From: Chryseobacterium gleum
Lineage (GTDB): Bacteria; Bacteroidota; Bacteroidia; Flavobacteriales_D; Crocinitomicaceae
Reading direction: 5' to 3'
Assembly (NCBI GenBank): GCA_945862165.1
Contig: CAMAXI010000010.1
Coordinates: forward strand, 1-64,000
Length of the DNA: 64,000 nucleotides
Shown: positions 1-9,000 of the stretch, in pieces
How positions within the stretch are numbered: position 1 is the stretch's first letter
How the letters are laid out: each line of letters starts with the position of its first letter
Program-made: the position numbers and the translations under genes
The notes under the pieces: generated by a model
The model's input: the letters and a program-made list of their open reading frames with translations, nothing else
Told to the model about the DNA's origin: nothing
The model's database searches: none

Positions 1-29
1 TCCTGAGCCAGGATCAAACTCTCCGTTGT
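1..29 (-). rRNA. rrs: 16S ribosomal RNA, 5' end only
   Basis: The first bases are the reverse complement of the universal 16S 5' primer site (AGAGTTTGATCCTGGCTCAG on the minus strand, bases 3-22). Counting back from that site puts the mature 5' end near base 29. Only the first ~29 nt of the gene are inside the window; the rest of the rRNA operon lies to the left. The exact mature end is estimated by analogy with E. coli numbering. Confidence 0.95.
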
Positions 30-95
30 ATAAAACGTTGAATTTTTGTTGAGCTCATTCTATGTATTTCTACGCTGTTTCCTTATTTCCTAATA

Positions 96-108
96 TGTCA
101 AAGAACTA
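96..108 (-). promoter_or_regulatory. boxA-like antitermination site in the rRNA leader
   Basis: The minus strand reads TAGTTCTTTGACA, close to the rRNA boxA consensus of E. coli (TGCTCTTTAACA). It sits about 67 nt upstream of the 16S 5' end, where a NusB/NusE-dependent antitermination site would be expected. The motif is seen directly; the function is inferred from position and similarity. Confidence 0.65.
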
Positions 109-148
109 ATCTTTTGCCGTTATTCTAAACTTTCGCCTCAATAACTCA

Positions 149-164
149 AACACGCTGTCGTGTT
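149..164 (-). other. Small hairpin at the start of the rRNA leader
   Basis: A 6-bp inverted repeat, AACACG/CGTGTT with a 4-nt loop, lies just downstream of rRNA promoter P1. It would form near the 5' end of the P1 transcript. It has no U-tract, so it is not a terminator. It could stabilise the leader or act in processing; this is inference. Confidence 0.4.
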
Positions 165-172
165 GTGGGGTG

Positions 173-202
173 CAAAGATATGTATTAATTTTAATTAAAC
201 AA
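173..202 (-). promoter_or_regulatory. rRNA operon promoter P1
   Basis: On the minus strand there is TTG (200-202), a 19-nt spacer, and TATCTTTG (173-180), matching the Bacteroidota primary-sigma consensus (-33 TTG/TTTG and -7 TAnnTTTG). It is the promoter closest to 16S, leaving a leader of roughly 140 nt that contains the boxA-like site. Confidence 0.75.
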
Positions 203-276
203 CAAAATGTGAAAAAAATATTTTTTTGTCTAATTTAACATTTCAAAATCCCTGTCGCTTTCTCCGTTGAGAGCTG

Positions 277-306
277 CAAAGATAGAGTACTTATTTGAAT
301 TAACAA
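277..306 (-). promoter_or_regulatory. rRNA operon promoter P2 (upstream tandem copy)
   Basis: This is a second TTG (304-306), 19-nt spacer, TATCTTTG (277-284) on the minus strand, with the same boxes and spacing as P1 and 104 bp upstream of it. Both are followed by GCA. A weaker TAATTTTG (363-370) further upstream lacks a clear -33 box. With these elements the 30-404 gap is accounted for; I see no tRNA or extra ORF in it. Confidence 0.7.
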
Positions 307-404
307 TCGATTTTTGAATTAAAATTTAATTATTTCTTAATATACAGTAAATAAAGGCGTTGCAAAATTATTTTTTTGTTTTCGTTTTGTTAAATAAGCG
401 GGGA

Positions 405-1379
405 TTAGAACCTAGTGAGCATTTTCTTTAGGAGAACTAGTCGTTCCAAATCAGGTGTGCTATGTAATTTCATAGCTATTTCCAAGGAAGTGGTAATTAA
501 ATTATCCCCAGAAGAACCAATCATAACACCCTGTTGTCCCTCTAAAAGTAATTCAACAGCGTATGCCCCCATTCTAGTTGCTAATATTCTATCGAATGCG
601 GAAGGACTTCCTCCTCGTTGAATATGGCCCAAAACCGTTGGGCGCAAATCAAAACCTTCGAGCATAGGCGACACTTTATTAATAAGTTCCAAACTTCCCC
701 CCTCCTGCTCACCTTCTGCAACAATTATTATACTACTTCTTTTTCCTTTATTCTGGTCTTGGATTTGAGCGACTAATTTGTTCAAGTCCGGAACTTCTTC
801 TGGAATTAAAACACTTTCAGCACCACTTGCAAGTGCAGCGTTAATTGCAATAAAACCAGCATGCCTTCCCATTACCTCTATAAAGAAGATACGATGATGG
901 CTTGAAGCTGTATCTCTAATTTTATCTACCGCATTGATAACGGTATTCAAAGCGGTGTCATACCCTATTGTATGATCAGTTCCATATATATCGTTATCTA
1001 TTGTTCCTGGAATACCAATAACTGGAATTCCCATTTCTGACGATAGAACTGTTGCTCCTGTAAAAGTGCCATCACCGCCAATCACAATCAATCCATCGAT
1101 TTTATTTTCTTTCAAATTATCGATTGCTAAAGAACGTGTCGATTTATCTAGAAATTCTAAACATCTAGAAGATCCTAAAATAGTACCGCCCGTATGAATA
1201 ATATTATCCACATCTGCATATGCCATTTCAAACAAATCTTTTTGAACCATTCCTTTATAACCATCCCGAATACCAACTGGCACAATGTTATAAAACAAAC
1301 ATGTTTTAACAATTGCTCTTGTAGCAGCATTCATACCTGGACTATCCCCTCCGGAAGTTAATAATGCAATTCGTTTCAT
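405..1379 (-). CDS. pfkA: ATP-dependent 6-phosphofructokinase
   Basis: Phosphorylates fructose 6-phosphate to fructose 1,6-bisphosphate, the committed step of glycolysis, in the cytoplasm. The 324 residues match the usual ~320 aa of bacterial PfkA. Visible motifs are the N-terminal GGDSPGMN (ATP site), GGDGTFTG (phosphate/Mg binding), PGTIDNDI with the catalytic Asp, MGRHAGFIA, and GHIQRGGSPSAFDR in the C-terminal half. GGDGT with Gly after Asp is typical of ATP-dependent rather than PPi-dependent enzymes. The ATG start gives the canonical MKRIALLTSGGD N-terminus. The gene lies downstream of the terminator of the paaH-like operon, so it probably has its own promoter. No terminator is evident before the rRNA promoters. 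Confidence 0.97.
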   Translation of the reverse strand: MKRIALLTSGGDSPGMNAATRAIVKTCLFYNIVPVGIRDGYKGMVQKDLFEMAYADVDNIIHTGGTILGSSRCLEFLDKSTRSLAIDNLKENKIDGLIVIGGDGTFTGATVLSSEMGIPVIGIPGTIDNDIYGTDHTIGYDTALNTVINAVDKIRDTASSHHRIFFIEVMGRHAGFIAINAALASGAESVLIPEEVPDLNKLVAQIQDQNKGKRSSIIIVAEGEQEGGSLELINKVSPMLEGFDLRPTVLGHIQRGGSPSAFDRILATRMGAYAVELLLEGQQGVMIGSSGDNLITTSLEIAMKLHSTPDLERLVLLKKMLTRF

Positions 1380-1419
1380 TTGGAATATGTAATTAGTTAC
1401 TAGTTAAATATAACAAAAA

Positions 1420-1443
1420 AAGGTGAGTTATTCAACTCACCTT
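1420..1443 (-). terminator. Intrinsic terminator of the paaH-like operon
   Basis: A 10-bp stem, AAGGTGAGTT/AACTCACCTT, with a 4-nt loop. On the minus strand the stem is followed by a run of seven T, so it terminates transcription leaving the 1466-5865 operon and separates it from pfkA. Confidence 0.85.
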
Positions 1444-1465
1444 ACTTTTAAACTATTATTAACAG

Positions 1466-2623
1466 TTAATTACCAACTTGTAATTCACGAACTTTCCTTT
1501 TCAATAATGGATTTGGTCGATATCTATCCTCTCCGTATTCTTCAAATAAATCTGTTAACGTCGTAAGAACATTATCTACCCCAATCTCATCTGCCCATTC
1601 TAATAATCCTTTTGGATAATTAACTCCAAATTTCATAGCTGTATCAATATCTTCTCTTGAAGCAACCTGCATAAATAATGCATCATAGGCTTCATTAATC
1701 AACATTGCTAAAATTCGATTAAAAATTTTCTCTCCTAATTGAACATCTTCCTTTGGAGAAATAACGATCGCATTTTCTTGATAATCATAATACCCCTTCC
1801 CAGTCTTTCTTCCTAATAACCCAGCTTCTTTGTGTCGTTTTTGCGTGAACGAAGGTTTAAATCTAGGGTCATAGTAAAAGGCTTCAAATACGGTTTCAGT
1901 AACCGTATAATTAATGTCGTTACCAATATAATCCATTAAGGTAAAAGGCCCCATTTTAAAACCACCAAAATGGGTCATCGCCCAATCAATAGTTGCAAAG
2001 TTAGCTATCCCCTCTTCATAGATCCGTAATGCTTCCCCATAAAAAGGTCTTGCCACGCGATTAACAATAAAGCCAGGGGTATCTTTAACAAGTACTGATT
2101 TCTTTTTCCAAGAATCAATGATCGATTTTGCTTCAACAGTAACCTCATTACTTGTTCGCACTCCAGGAATAATTTCTACAAGCGCCATTAAAGGAGCAGG
2201 ATTAAAAAAATGAATACCTAACATACGCTCTGGATTTTTTAGTACAGAACTTATATAAGCTATTGATAATGAAGAAGTATTAGAAGCTAGGATACACTTT
2301 GGAGAAACAATTGACTCAATCTGACTAAAAACACTATGTTTAACCGAAATATTTTCAATAATTGCTTCGATTACCAAATCCGCACTTTTAAGCGCCTCGT
2401 AATTTGTTGTAAATTCTATTAAACGTAGTATTTTATTTGAATCCTCTTGGGTTATTTTTTGTTTTTCAACTAATTTAGTTAATGTTTTATCTAAATTAAA
2501 TTTTGCTTTATCGAGTACTTCTTGATTTGTATCGACTAAAACAACGTGATTCCAATTTTGAGCGGCAACTTGCGCAATTCCAATACCCATTGTACCTGCG
2601 CCAATAACTCCAATGTTTTTCAT
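1466..2623 (-). CDS. 3-hydroxyacyl-CoA dehydrogenase (PaaH/PaaC-like)
   Basis: NAD-dependent oxidation of 3-hydroxyacyl-CoA to 3-ketoacyl-CoA. The N-terminal Rossmann domain shows GVIGAGTMGIGIAQ (about residues 4-17). IHFFNPAPLM carries the catalytic His, and ASNTSSLSI and a PGFIVNRV segment are present. The first C-terminal 3HCDH domain spans about residues 190-285 and a second one about residues 300-380 (LINEAYDAL, GVNYPKGLLEW). This one-N, two-C layout is seen in PaaH of phenylacetate degradation and in 3-hydroxybutyryl-CoA dehydrogenases; 385 aa is shorter than the ~480-500 aa proteobacterial PaaH. Only 1 nt separates it from the paaG-like gene upstream, so they are co-transcribed. The family is certain. 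The phenylacetate assignment is inferred from PaaG next door; no paaABCDE or paaK is in the window. Confidence 0.85.
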   Translation of the reverse strand: MKNIGVIGAGTMGIGIAQVAAQNWNHVVLVDTNQEVLDKAKFNLDKTLTKLVEKQKITQEDSNKILRLIEFTTNYEALKSADLVIEAIIENISVKHSVFSQIESIVSPKCILASNTSSLSIAYISSVLKNPERMLGIHFFNPAPLMALVEIIPGVRTSNEVTVEAKSIIDSWKKKSVLVKDTPGFIVNRVARPFYGEALRIYEEGIANFATIDWAMTHFGGFKMGPFTLMDYIGNDINYTVTETVFEAFYYDPRFKPSFTQKRHKEAGLLGRKTGKGYYDYQENAIVISPKEDVQLGEKIFNRILAMLINEAYDALFMQVASREDIDTAMKFGVNYPKGLLEWADEIGVDNVLTTLTDLFEEYGEDRYRPNPLLKRKVRELQVGN

Positions 2624-2624
2624 T

Positions 2625-3404
2625 TTAATTTCCTTTAAAATTAGGTGCTCTTTTTTCTAAAAATGCCTGAACACCTTCTTTAAAGTCATGCGTTGTACCA
2701 GCTACCGTTTGTAATTCTTCTTCTACGGCTAATTGTGCACTTAAATCGTTTGAAAAAGATGCGTTTAAAGCTCTTTTTGTTAGGCCTAATCCTTTTGTTG
2801 GCATTTTTGCTAAATTTTGAACAAAAGCATTCACCACATCGTCAAAAGAATCATCTGCCACTGACTTGTAAATAAGGTTCATGTTTTCTGCTTGATTCGC
2901 TGAAACTTTATCTCCAGTCATCATCAAAGCAGTTGCTTTTTGCATTCCAATAATTCTAGGTAAAAAGAAAGTTCCTCCAGAATCCGGAATTAGTCCGATT
3001 TTTGAAAACGCTTGGATAAAACTAGCGGATTCTTTCGCAAATGTAATATCACATGCAAGCGCTATATTCGCTCCAGCACCAGCAGCTACGCCATTTACGG
3101 CAGCCACAACAGGTTTTTCAATGTTTCGTATTAATTCAATAATGGGATTATAATGCTCTTTTACAATCGATTGTAAAGTTGGTCCATCCGTAGCGGTTGC
3201 TTCTGCTAAATCTTGCCCTGCACAAAATGCTTTTCCTTCCCCTGTTAAAAGGATTGCTCTAACTTCATCGTTTAACACTGCTTTTTTTAATTCATCTTGC
3301 AATGTTAAGGCCATTTCCTTATTAAAGGAATTAAAAACAGTAGGTCTATTTAATGTTAGTGTTAATACACCATTTTCTAATTTTTTAAGAATTGTCATAT
3401 GCAA
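2625..3404 (-). CDS. paaG: Enoyl-CoA hydratase/isomerase, PaaG-like
   Basis: Crotonase-fold enzyme of 259 aa. PaaG isomerises 1,2-epoxyphenylacetyl-CoA to the oxepin-CoA in aerobic phenylacetate breakdown and also moves double bonds later in that pathway. The oxyanion-hole segments GKAFCAGQDL and NGVAAGAGANIALACD are visible. The signature FIQAFSKIGLIPDSGG contains the Asp that PaaG-type isomerases use as a base, where classical hydratases carry a Glu. MHM at the N-terminus leaves the start ambiguous: the second Met, two codons later, is equally possible. It lies 13 nt downstream of the WYL regulator and 1 nt upstream of the dehydrogenase. A general fatty-acid hydratase is the alternative, but the PDSGG segment favours PaaG. 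Confidence 0.82.
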   Translation of the reverse strand: MHMTILKKLENGVLTLTLNRPTVFNSFNKEMALTLQDELKKAVLNDEVRAILLTGEGKAFCAGQDLAEATATDGPTLQSIVKEHYNPIIELIRNIEKPVVAAVNGVAAGAGANIALACDITFAKESASFIQAFSKIGLIPDSGGTFFLPRIIGMQKATALMMTGDKVSANQAENMNLIYKSVADDSFDDVVNAFVQNLAKMPTKGLGLTKRALNASFSNDLSAQLAVEEELQTVAGTTHDFKEGVQAFLEKRAPNFKGN

Positions 3405-3417
3405 TAATGTTAATATT

Positions 3418-4431
3418 TTAAATATCGTAACGTTCGCTCATTTCAACGATTCTTTTTTTAATCGTATTTCTTAGCGTTTCTGGCTCAATAACCTCTAATT
3501 CCCCTCCATAACTTAACAGAGATCGAATTAATTCTTCGGAAATTATCACTTGTAACGAAAAAGTTGTTTTATTTTTTCCTTCTTTCACCATTTTTTGTGA
3601 TGTATGAAAGGGCTGGGAGTCAATATATTTAGAAGCAATATTATCTGCTTTAAAAATTACTAATTCAGGATTAGAATTATTTACTGTAATTCCAATGGCA
3701 TTTTGAAAAAATTTATCATTCTCAAAAGAAATAGATTCTGTTGCTACAACTTCGGAAACTTCAACGTTTTCCATCCGTTCAAGCGCGTATGTAATAATTG
3801 CTTCTTTGACACAATCGTGACAAATTAAATACCAACGATTTCTATATTCTTTCAATAAAAGAGGTACAACTTTGCGTGATTTCTTTCTTTCGGAAGTAAA
3901 ACCTCCATATTCAAAATACGTGTACTTTTTCTGACGAATACCAGATAAAAGTATGGAAAGAAACTCATTTCCTTTTACGGAATGTGCAGCTTCAAATTGA
4001 ACAAAAGTGTTCGATTCATCCACTAATGGATCATTGGATATAGCAACCTTTTCTACAATTTTATCTATCGCAAACCCAAATTGCTTAAACATTTCAACAT
4101 CCTTAAATTGGGACAATGTATTCGCTGCAAATCGAATTGCATCCATATCTTCATCCGTTAAAGGGATGTCATCCAAAGAAAAAGTATCTGAATTATAATA
4201 ATAGCCTCCATGTCTTTTGCTATACTTGATGGGGGCATCGTGTTCCATTCTCAAAAAGAACAAATCTTTTTCAATGGTAGAATCACAAATATTTTCTCCT
4301 TCATCACTTCCGAACAGTGCGTCTTCACACGCTTTTCTAAGTTCTGCTTTCGAAGGGAAAGGCTTATATTTATTGCGAATTGCTTTATCGATTACACGAT
4401 AACGAATTAGTGCATTCTTTAACTGGCCCAT
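3418..4431 (-). CDS. WYL-domain transcriptional regulator
   Basis: The 337-aa protein has an N-terminal helical region (about residues 1-75) that could be a divergent winged-helix DNA-binding part. A central linker follows, then a WYL domain (about residues 160-250) with the diagnostic RNRWYLICHD and YALERMENV segments and a C-terminal WCX-like extension ending in KKRIVEMSERYDI. WYL domains are thought to sense small ligands or nucleic acid and occur in regulators of DNA-damage, defence and metabolic genes. Here the gene is inside a four-gene operon between the 474-aa gene (9-nt gap) and paaG (13-nt gap), so it may autoregulate the operon; this is inference. The ligand is unknown. Confidence 0.85.
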   Translation of the reverse strand: MGQLKNALIRYRVIDKAIRNKYKPFPSKAELRKACEDALFGSDEGENICDSTIEKDLFFLRMEHDAPIKYSKRHGGYYYNSDTFSLDDIPLTDEDMDAIRFAANTLSQFKDVEMFKQFGFAIDKIVEKVAISNDPLVDESNTFVQFEAAHSVKGNEFLSILLSGIRQKKYTYFEYGGFTSERKKSRKVVPLLLKEYRNRWYLICHDCVKEAIITYALERMENVEVSEVVATESISFENDKFFQNAIGITVNNSNPELVIFKADNIASKYIDSQPFHTSQKMVKEGKNKTTFSLQVIISEELIRSLLSYGGELEVIEPETLRNTIKKRIVEMSERYDI

Positions 4432-4440
4432 TCGATTTAC

Positions 4441-5865
4441 TTAATGTGTAACTACTTCTTCTCTTTTTACATACCCAAAAAGCTCGAAAAATTTAATCGC
4501 TTTCACAACCTCCTCAGGAACATCATTCTCCCAGCTTGTAGATCCAGCGTTTATTTTACAAAGCACATCATCCGAAAGAATATGTAATAACTGTGTATCA
4601 AAATTTTGAATCGCTTCAATTTTATTGTTCTCTTTCAAGAATTGCAGTAATCCCTTAAATTTTTCTGGAATTTCTAATTTATCCAAGGAGTATAAATCTC
4701 CCGTTTCTACATCATTCGCAGGATAAACAAACATTTTAACATTGTGTCCAAAACCACGTCCAAATGCTTCTAAAATACCGCCTCGTAAATTATCATAATA
4801 ACGCTCATCAAAAATAGCATGCACATTATACACTCCTAAAATGACTCCCATTAATTGTTCGCGTGCAATCGTCGCAAGATAATCTATCATTTTGTAATGT
4901 TTCAGATAGTTTGAAATCATTACTGTATATCCTAAAGAACATAGTAATTCAGCGCGATCAATAAAATCCTTTTCAGAAATTTTACCATCCGCCGTTAAAT
5001 CTTTCAGCGTAAGCTCAAAAACTACCGCTACATTATCTTCTTTAACCCCATTTTCATTTAAAAACTGTTTGGTACCTTGCTCTATCATATCGATATGCAC
5101 CTTGGTAACTGGTCTGAAACGACCGCGCATCAAAAGAATGTTTTTCTTGTATAAAGCAGTTGCTGGTTGCAGAACTGTCCCACAAAGATCAAACATTGTT
5201 GCATCTGTTACTCCTCGTTTCACCAAATTCATTGCAATCACACGATTATCAATTCCTTCGAATGCAGGCCCTGACACGCGTAACATATCAATTTCAATAC
5301 GTTCTCTTGGCAAACGTGTAACAATTCCTGAAATGAAATCGTCAATATTGTCGTAATTGAAAAAACATGCATAAATTAAATTTACACCTAGAATTCCCAA
5401 TGCAGTTTGTTGACTTCTATTATTATTATCATGCATATTTACATGAAGTACAACATCATTATGTTCCTCTCCAAGCGCACGTTGAAAACGAATACCAATC
5501 CAGCCTTGTCCTTGGTTCGTTCTATGATAATTTAAAGATTCCACCGTATTACAAAAAGCGAAAAAACGGGTTGTTTTTTGTTTTTCAGGCAATCGGTATT
5601 TCATCGTTTCATATTCTGTTTCTAACATCGTAAGTAAACGATCTTCGCATACATAACGAGAAGCTGAACCATACATCGCATCTGACACTTTCATATCATA
5701 GGCAGATTGTGTGTAAGCAATAGTACCTGAACTACCGCCTGCTTTAAAAAAATTAGCCGCAACTTCTTGTCCTGCACCAATTTCAGCAAAACAACCATAA
5801 ATATCGGCTGTTAAATTAATTTTTAGTGCTTTATCTTCTGTTGTAAGTCTTGTACTGGATGTCAT
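4441..5865 (-). CDS. Conserved uncharacterised protein, 474 aa
   Basis: A soluble 474-aa protein with no signal peptide or membrane segment. Recognisable blocks are DIYGCFAEIGAGQEVAANFF near the N-terminus, a Met/His-rich stretch VVLHVNMHDNNNRSQQTALG, MFDLCGTVLQPA, RGRFRPVTKVHIDM and a C-terminal GGILEAFGRGFGHNV. I recognise it as a widely conserved family without demonstrated function. Public annotations of relatives sometimes carry labels such as TonB-dependent receptor or nicotinate-nucleotide adenylyltransferase. The sequence shows neither a beta-barrel/plug nor a secretion signal, so the receptor label cannot be right. The RFRPVTKVH block could recall a nucleotidyltransferase-like site, but that is speculative. 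It is first in the operon with the WYL regulator and paaGH, behind a TACATTTG promoter. Confidence 0.85.
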   Translation of the reverse strand: MTSSTRLTTEDKALKINLTADIYGCFAEIGAGQEVAANFFKAGGSSGTIAYTQSAYDMKVSDAMYGSASRYVCEDRLLTMLETEYETMKYRLPEKQKTTRFFAFCNTVESLNYHRTNQGQGWIGIRFQRALGEEHNDVVLHVNMHDNNNRSQQTALGILGVNLIYACFFNYDNIDDFISGIVTRLPRERIEIDMLRVSGPAFEGIDNRVIAMNLVKRGVTDATMFDLCGTVLQPATALYKKNILLMRGRFRPVTKVHIDMIEQGTKQFLNENGVKEDNVAVVFELTLKDLTADGKISEKDFIDRAELLCSLGYTVMISNYLKHYKMIDYLATIAREQLMGVILGVYNVHAIFDERYYDNLRGGILEAFGRGFGHNVKMFVYPANDVETGDLYSLDKLEIPEKFKGLLQFLKENNKIEAIQNFDTQLLHILSDDVLCKINAGSTSWENDVPEEVVKAIKFFELFGYVKREEVVTH

Positions 5866-5883
5866 AAGCTAAATGTATATAAA

Positions 5884-5891
5884 CAAATGTA
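5884..5891 (-). promoter_or_regulatory. Promoter -7 element of the 474-aa/WYL/paaGH operon
   Basis: TACATTTG on the minus strand, 18 nt before the ATG of the 474-aa gene; it matches TAnnTTTG. No clear TTG is seen at -33. The same element and a similar leader length recur in front of menA, sppA and accA in this window. Confidence 0.6.
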
Positions 5892-6019
5892 TGAAAAAAA
5901 TATGAAGTTTAATCTGCACGATTTATCTTGTTTAATCCATTAAAACGAATTTTATACTAGAAGTTTAAAATAGCTCTTTTGTAATACAAAAAACGTATGC
6001 ATAGATTTTGAGTAGTAAA

Positions 6020-9000
6020 TTATATTTCTTGTAATTGTAAGGAACCGGTATAAAAAAGAAACCCTTTTACATGCGTATAATTCATTTCGGTAAGTACTTT
6101 TTTATACATCGAAATTTGCTTTTCATTCTTTTTGGTAGATAGTCCTGTTTTAAAATCTAAAACAATCGTTTCTTTTTCTTTAAAGATTATTTTGTCTGGT
6201 CGTTTCGTTTCATTGGGTCCTATAATTATTGATTGTTCATTACTTATTTTACTTGCACCTGAAATTAACGTCTGGTAGGGAGCATGATTTAAAATGATAG
6301 TTAACTCTTTTGAAATTCGATCTAGAAATTCAATTTCAATTTTCCCTTCTTTATACATATACTCTAATGTCACTTCTATAGTATCGGGTGTGTTAATTAA
6401 AGCTAGTGCTTCGTGTAACTGATTCCCATATCTTCGAGCAGCACTTAAATCAGCATCTTGATGTAATAGATTAGAATTTAATGAAATATCTGGAAACCAT
6501 AAACGATCACTAAAATTAGTTGGTACAAAATTATCCATTTTTGTTGTTGTGTGTTCTTCCGTCTTCGTAGACTTTTCTCCAAAAATAAATTGTACTTCCG
6601 ATGTGTCAGAAGACCAAATTGTTGGTTCTAAACCTTGTATTGTTTGATGAAAAGTTGCTCCAAAGTTTCCTTTTTGATGCAAATTACCAATATACAAGCG
6701 TTCCACTGGACGTGTCATCATCACATAACAAAGGTTTAATTTATCAATGAAGTTTTGACTCTTCTCTTGTTTTGTAAAATTGGCAATACTTTTTATTGGA
6801 CTTTTTACAGATAATCCGGAATACAAAAAATAGCCATTATCTTCTATCAAATATTTTGCCTTTTTAGAATCGAGACTAAAATCTAAATTTGGTAATAATA
6901 CAATCGGGAATTCTAACCCTTTCGATTTATGTCCTGTCATTATTTTAATTGCTTCTTTATTCTCCGGAATTTGAATTGCACTGTTTTTTCCGGTTTTTTC
7001 GTACGCTTCTAAAAACAATTCCAAATTTGGACCAAACAAAACATCAAAGTTATGTAGCATATCCGACAAATGATGTAGATATGTGTTACTTAATTCATTT
7101 ATATTCAATATTTTGAAAAAACTTTGCAACAACATATATAAACTATCGTACTTAAAATAGAAGTTCTCTTCCGATCCGAAAATATCTACTATAAAATGTT
7201 TAGAATCAAAAAAAGTTACCGTTTTGTTCGATTTATTTATATAGGTTTTCCAATAATTATTTTGGCTTTCAATTTCATTCTCCGAAAAACAGGAAAAATA
7301 TAATTCACAAAATCTTTTTGCTTCTAATTCTCCTTTAGGATTCGTCCGCCATTTTAAAAATGCAATTGCTAATTTCACATAATGATCGGAATTGACTAAT
7401 AAACTATCGTCCGAAACGACTTTATATTTTTTAGACAATTCTATCGCCCAAGCATTACATTCTTTTTTTGTATTACCAAGAATACAGATATCTCCACCAT
7501 CATATCCTTCTTCGATGAGTTCATCTACCCATTTCACTAATTGAATGAGCGTTTTCTCTTTAATGTCCTCTGATATTTCTTGTGAAATAATTTCCACATA
7601 GCCACCAATACTTCCTTTTGGATCTTGATACACATCTTTGTAAAAATCCTTGTGATGGGAAGAAATATACTGCTGAATTTCTTGAAAAAACAAGTTGTTA
7701 AACTTTACAATTTCTTGCGCAGAACGATAATTACTAGTCAGTGGATTTTTAACTCCTAATGCTTCAAAATAGTTTGAAAGCAGCTCTGTTTTTGGATCAT
7801 TTTCAGGATTATATAAGGCAGGAAGAGCGACAAACTGTTCTGCCAACCCGTTTTTAAAACGATAGATGGATTGTTTTGCATCTCCAACAATTAAATTTTC
7901 ATATTTGTTAGCTAATGATTCATGTAAAAGGGGAACAATATTTTGCCACTGTAAACGAGAAGTATCCTGAAATTCGTCTAATAAAAAATGTTTAAATCGA
8001 TTTCCGATACGTTCATATATAAAAGGAGCATTTTCATCCCGAATTAAATCCGAAATTAATTTATTAAATTCCGATATGCGTAATATTTTATCTGTTTCCC
8101 GAACCCCCTCCAATTCTTTGGAAATACATTGTAAAAGGGCCATGTTATAAAAATTCTTATATGCCTCTTTCATTAAAAAATAGGATGCGATTTCTTGTGT
8201 AAAAAAAGTATTAAATGAAAGACTTTTTGATTTTAAAGTTTCTGGGAACTGTTTTGTTTTATTTCCGTTTTCAATGTTTCTTAACATCGCCTCGGAAAAA
8301 AAACCATTTTCAAAACCATCTCCTGCAAACAATTTCGTTGAAATCAACTTTCTATAGGCATTACCAGAGGTAGATCCTCCTGGCAACTCTTTTTCATCCA
8401 CAGATTCAAATACTTGATATAGTTCTTTAGCTAGGGTAGAAATATTTTCTTCAATCGTTTTAATAGCAGTCTTTAATGATACAAACGCATTTTTCGAATA
8501 ATCATTATTTATTAGCACTTCTATTTGCTTAAAATATTTTTCGTTGGTAAGAATTGTTGCAAAACTTCGTAATTGCGATTGAAAATTCCATGTCTCCTCA
8601 TCTTCCAGTTTTTCTTTGGAATAATTGATAATCAAAGAAGCAATCGCATTATTTCCTAATTCATCGATGCTATCCATTAGTTTTTCAATGATTTCACTTA
8701 ATACCTCATCCTCGTTCAATACAATTTTAGAATCAATTGGTAGATCTAATTCTTTTGAAAATGAGCGGATCAAACGAAGATTAAATTTATCGATGGTCAT
8801 TACATGAAAATCTTCGAATTGATGAAGGATCTGTTTCAGTGTCGTTTTAGCACGTTCAACAATTTCTTTTTCAGCAACATTCAATTCCTTTGAAAGTTGT
8901 GCAATCTTCATAATTCCTTTCTCTCGTCTTTTTCCAACTTCTATTTCTACGGATGAAATTTCATCGAGCGCATCTAGGATACGTTGTTTCATTTCAAAAG

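Noticed and set aside
363-370. Third rRNA promoter (TAATTTTG)
   Set aside because: The -7 box fits, but there is no TTG at the correct distance and it borders the pfkA stop; kept only as a note in the P2 entry.
5069-5633. Plus-strand ORFs of 95 and 88 aa in the 474-aa gene
   Set aside because: Shadows of the conserved minus-strand frame; no start signals or domains.
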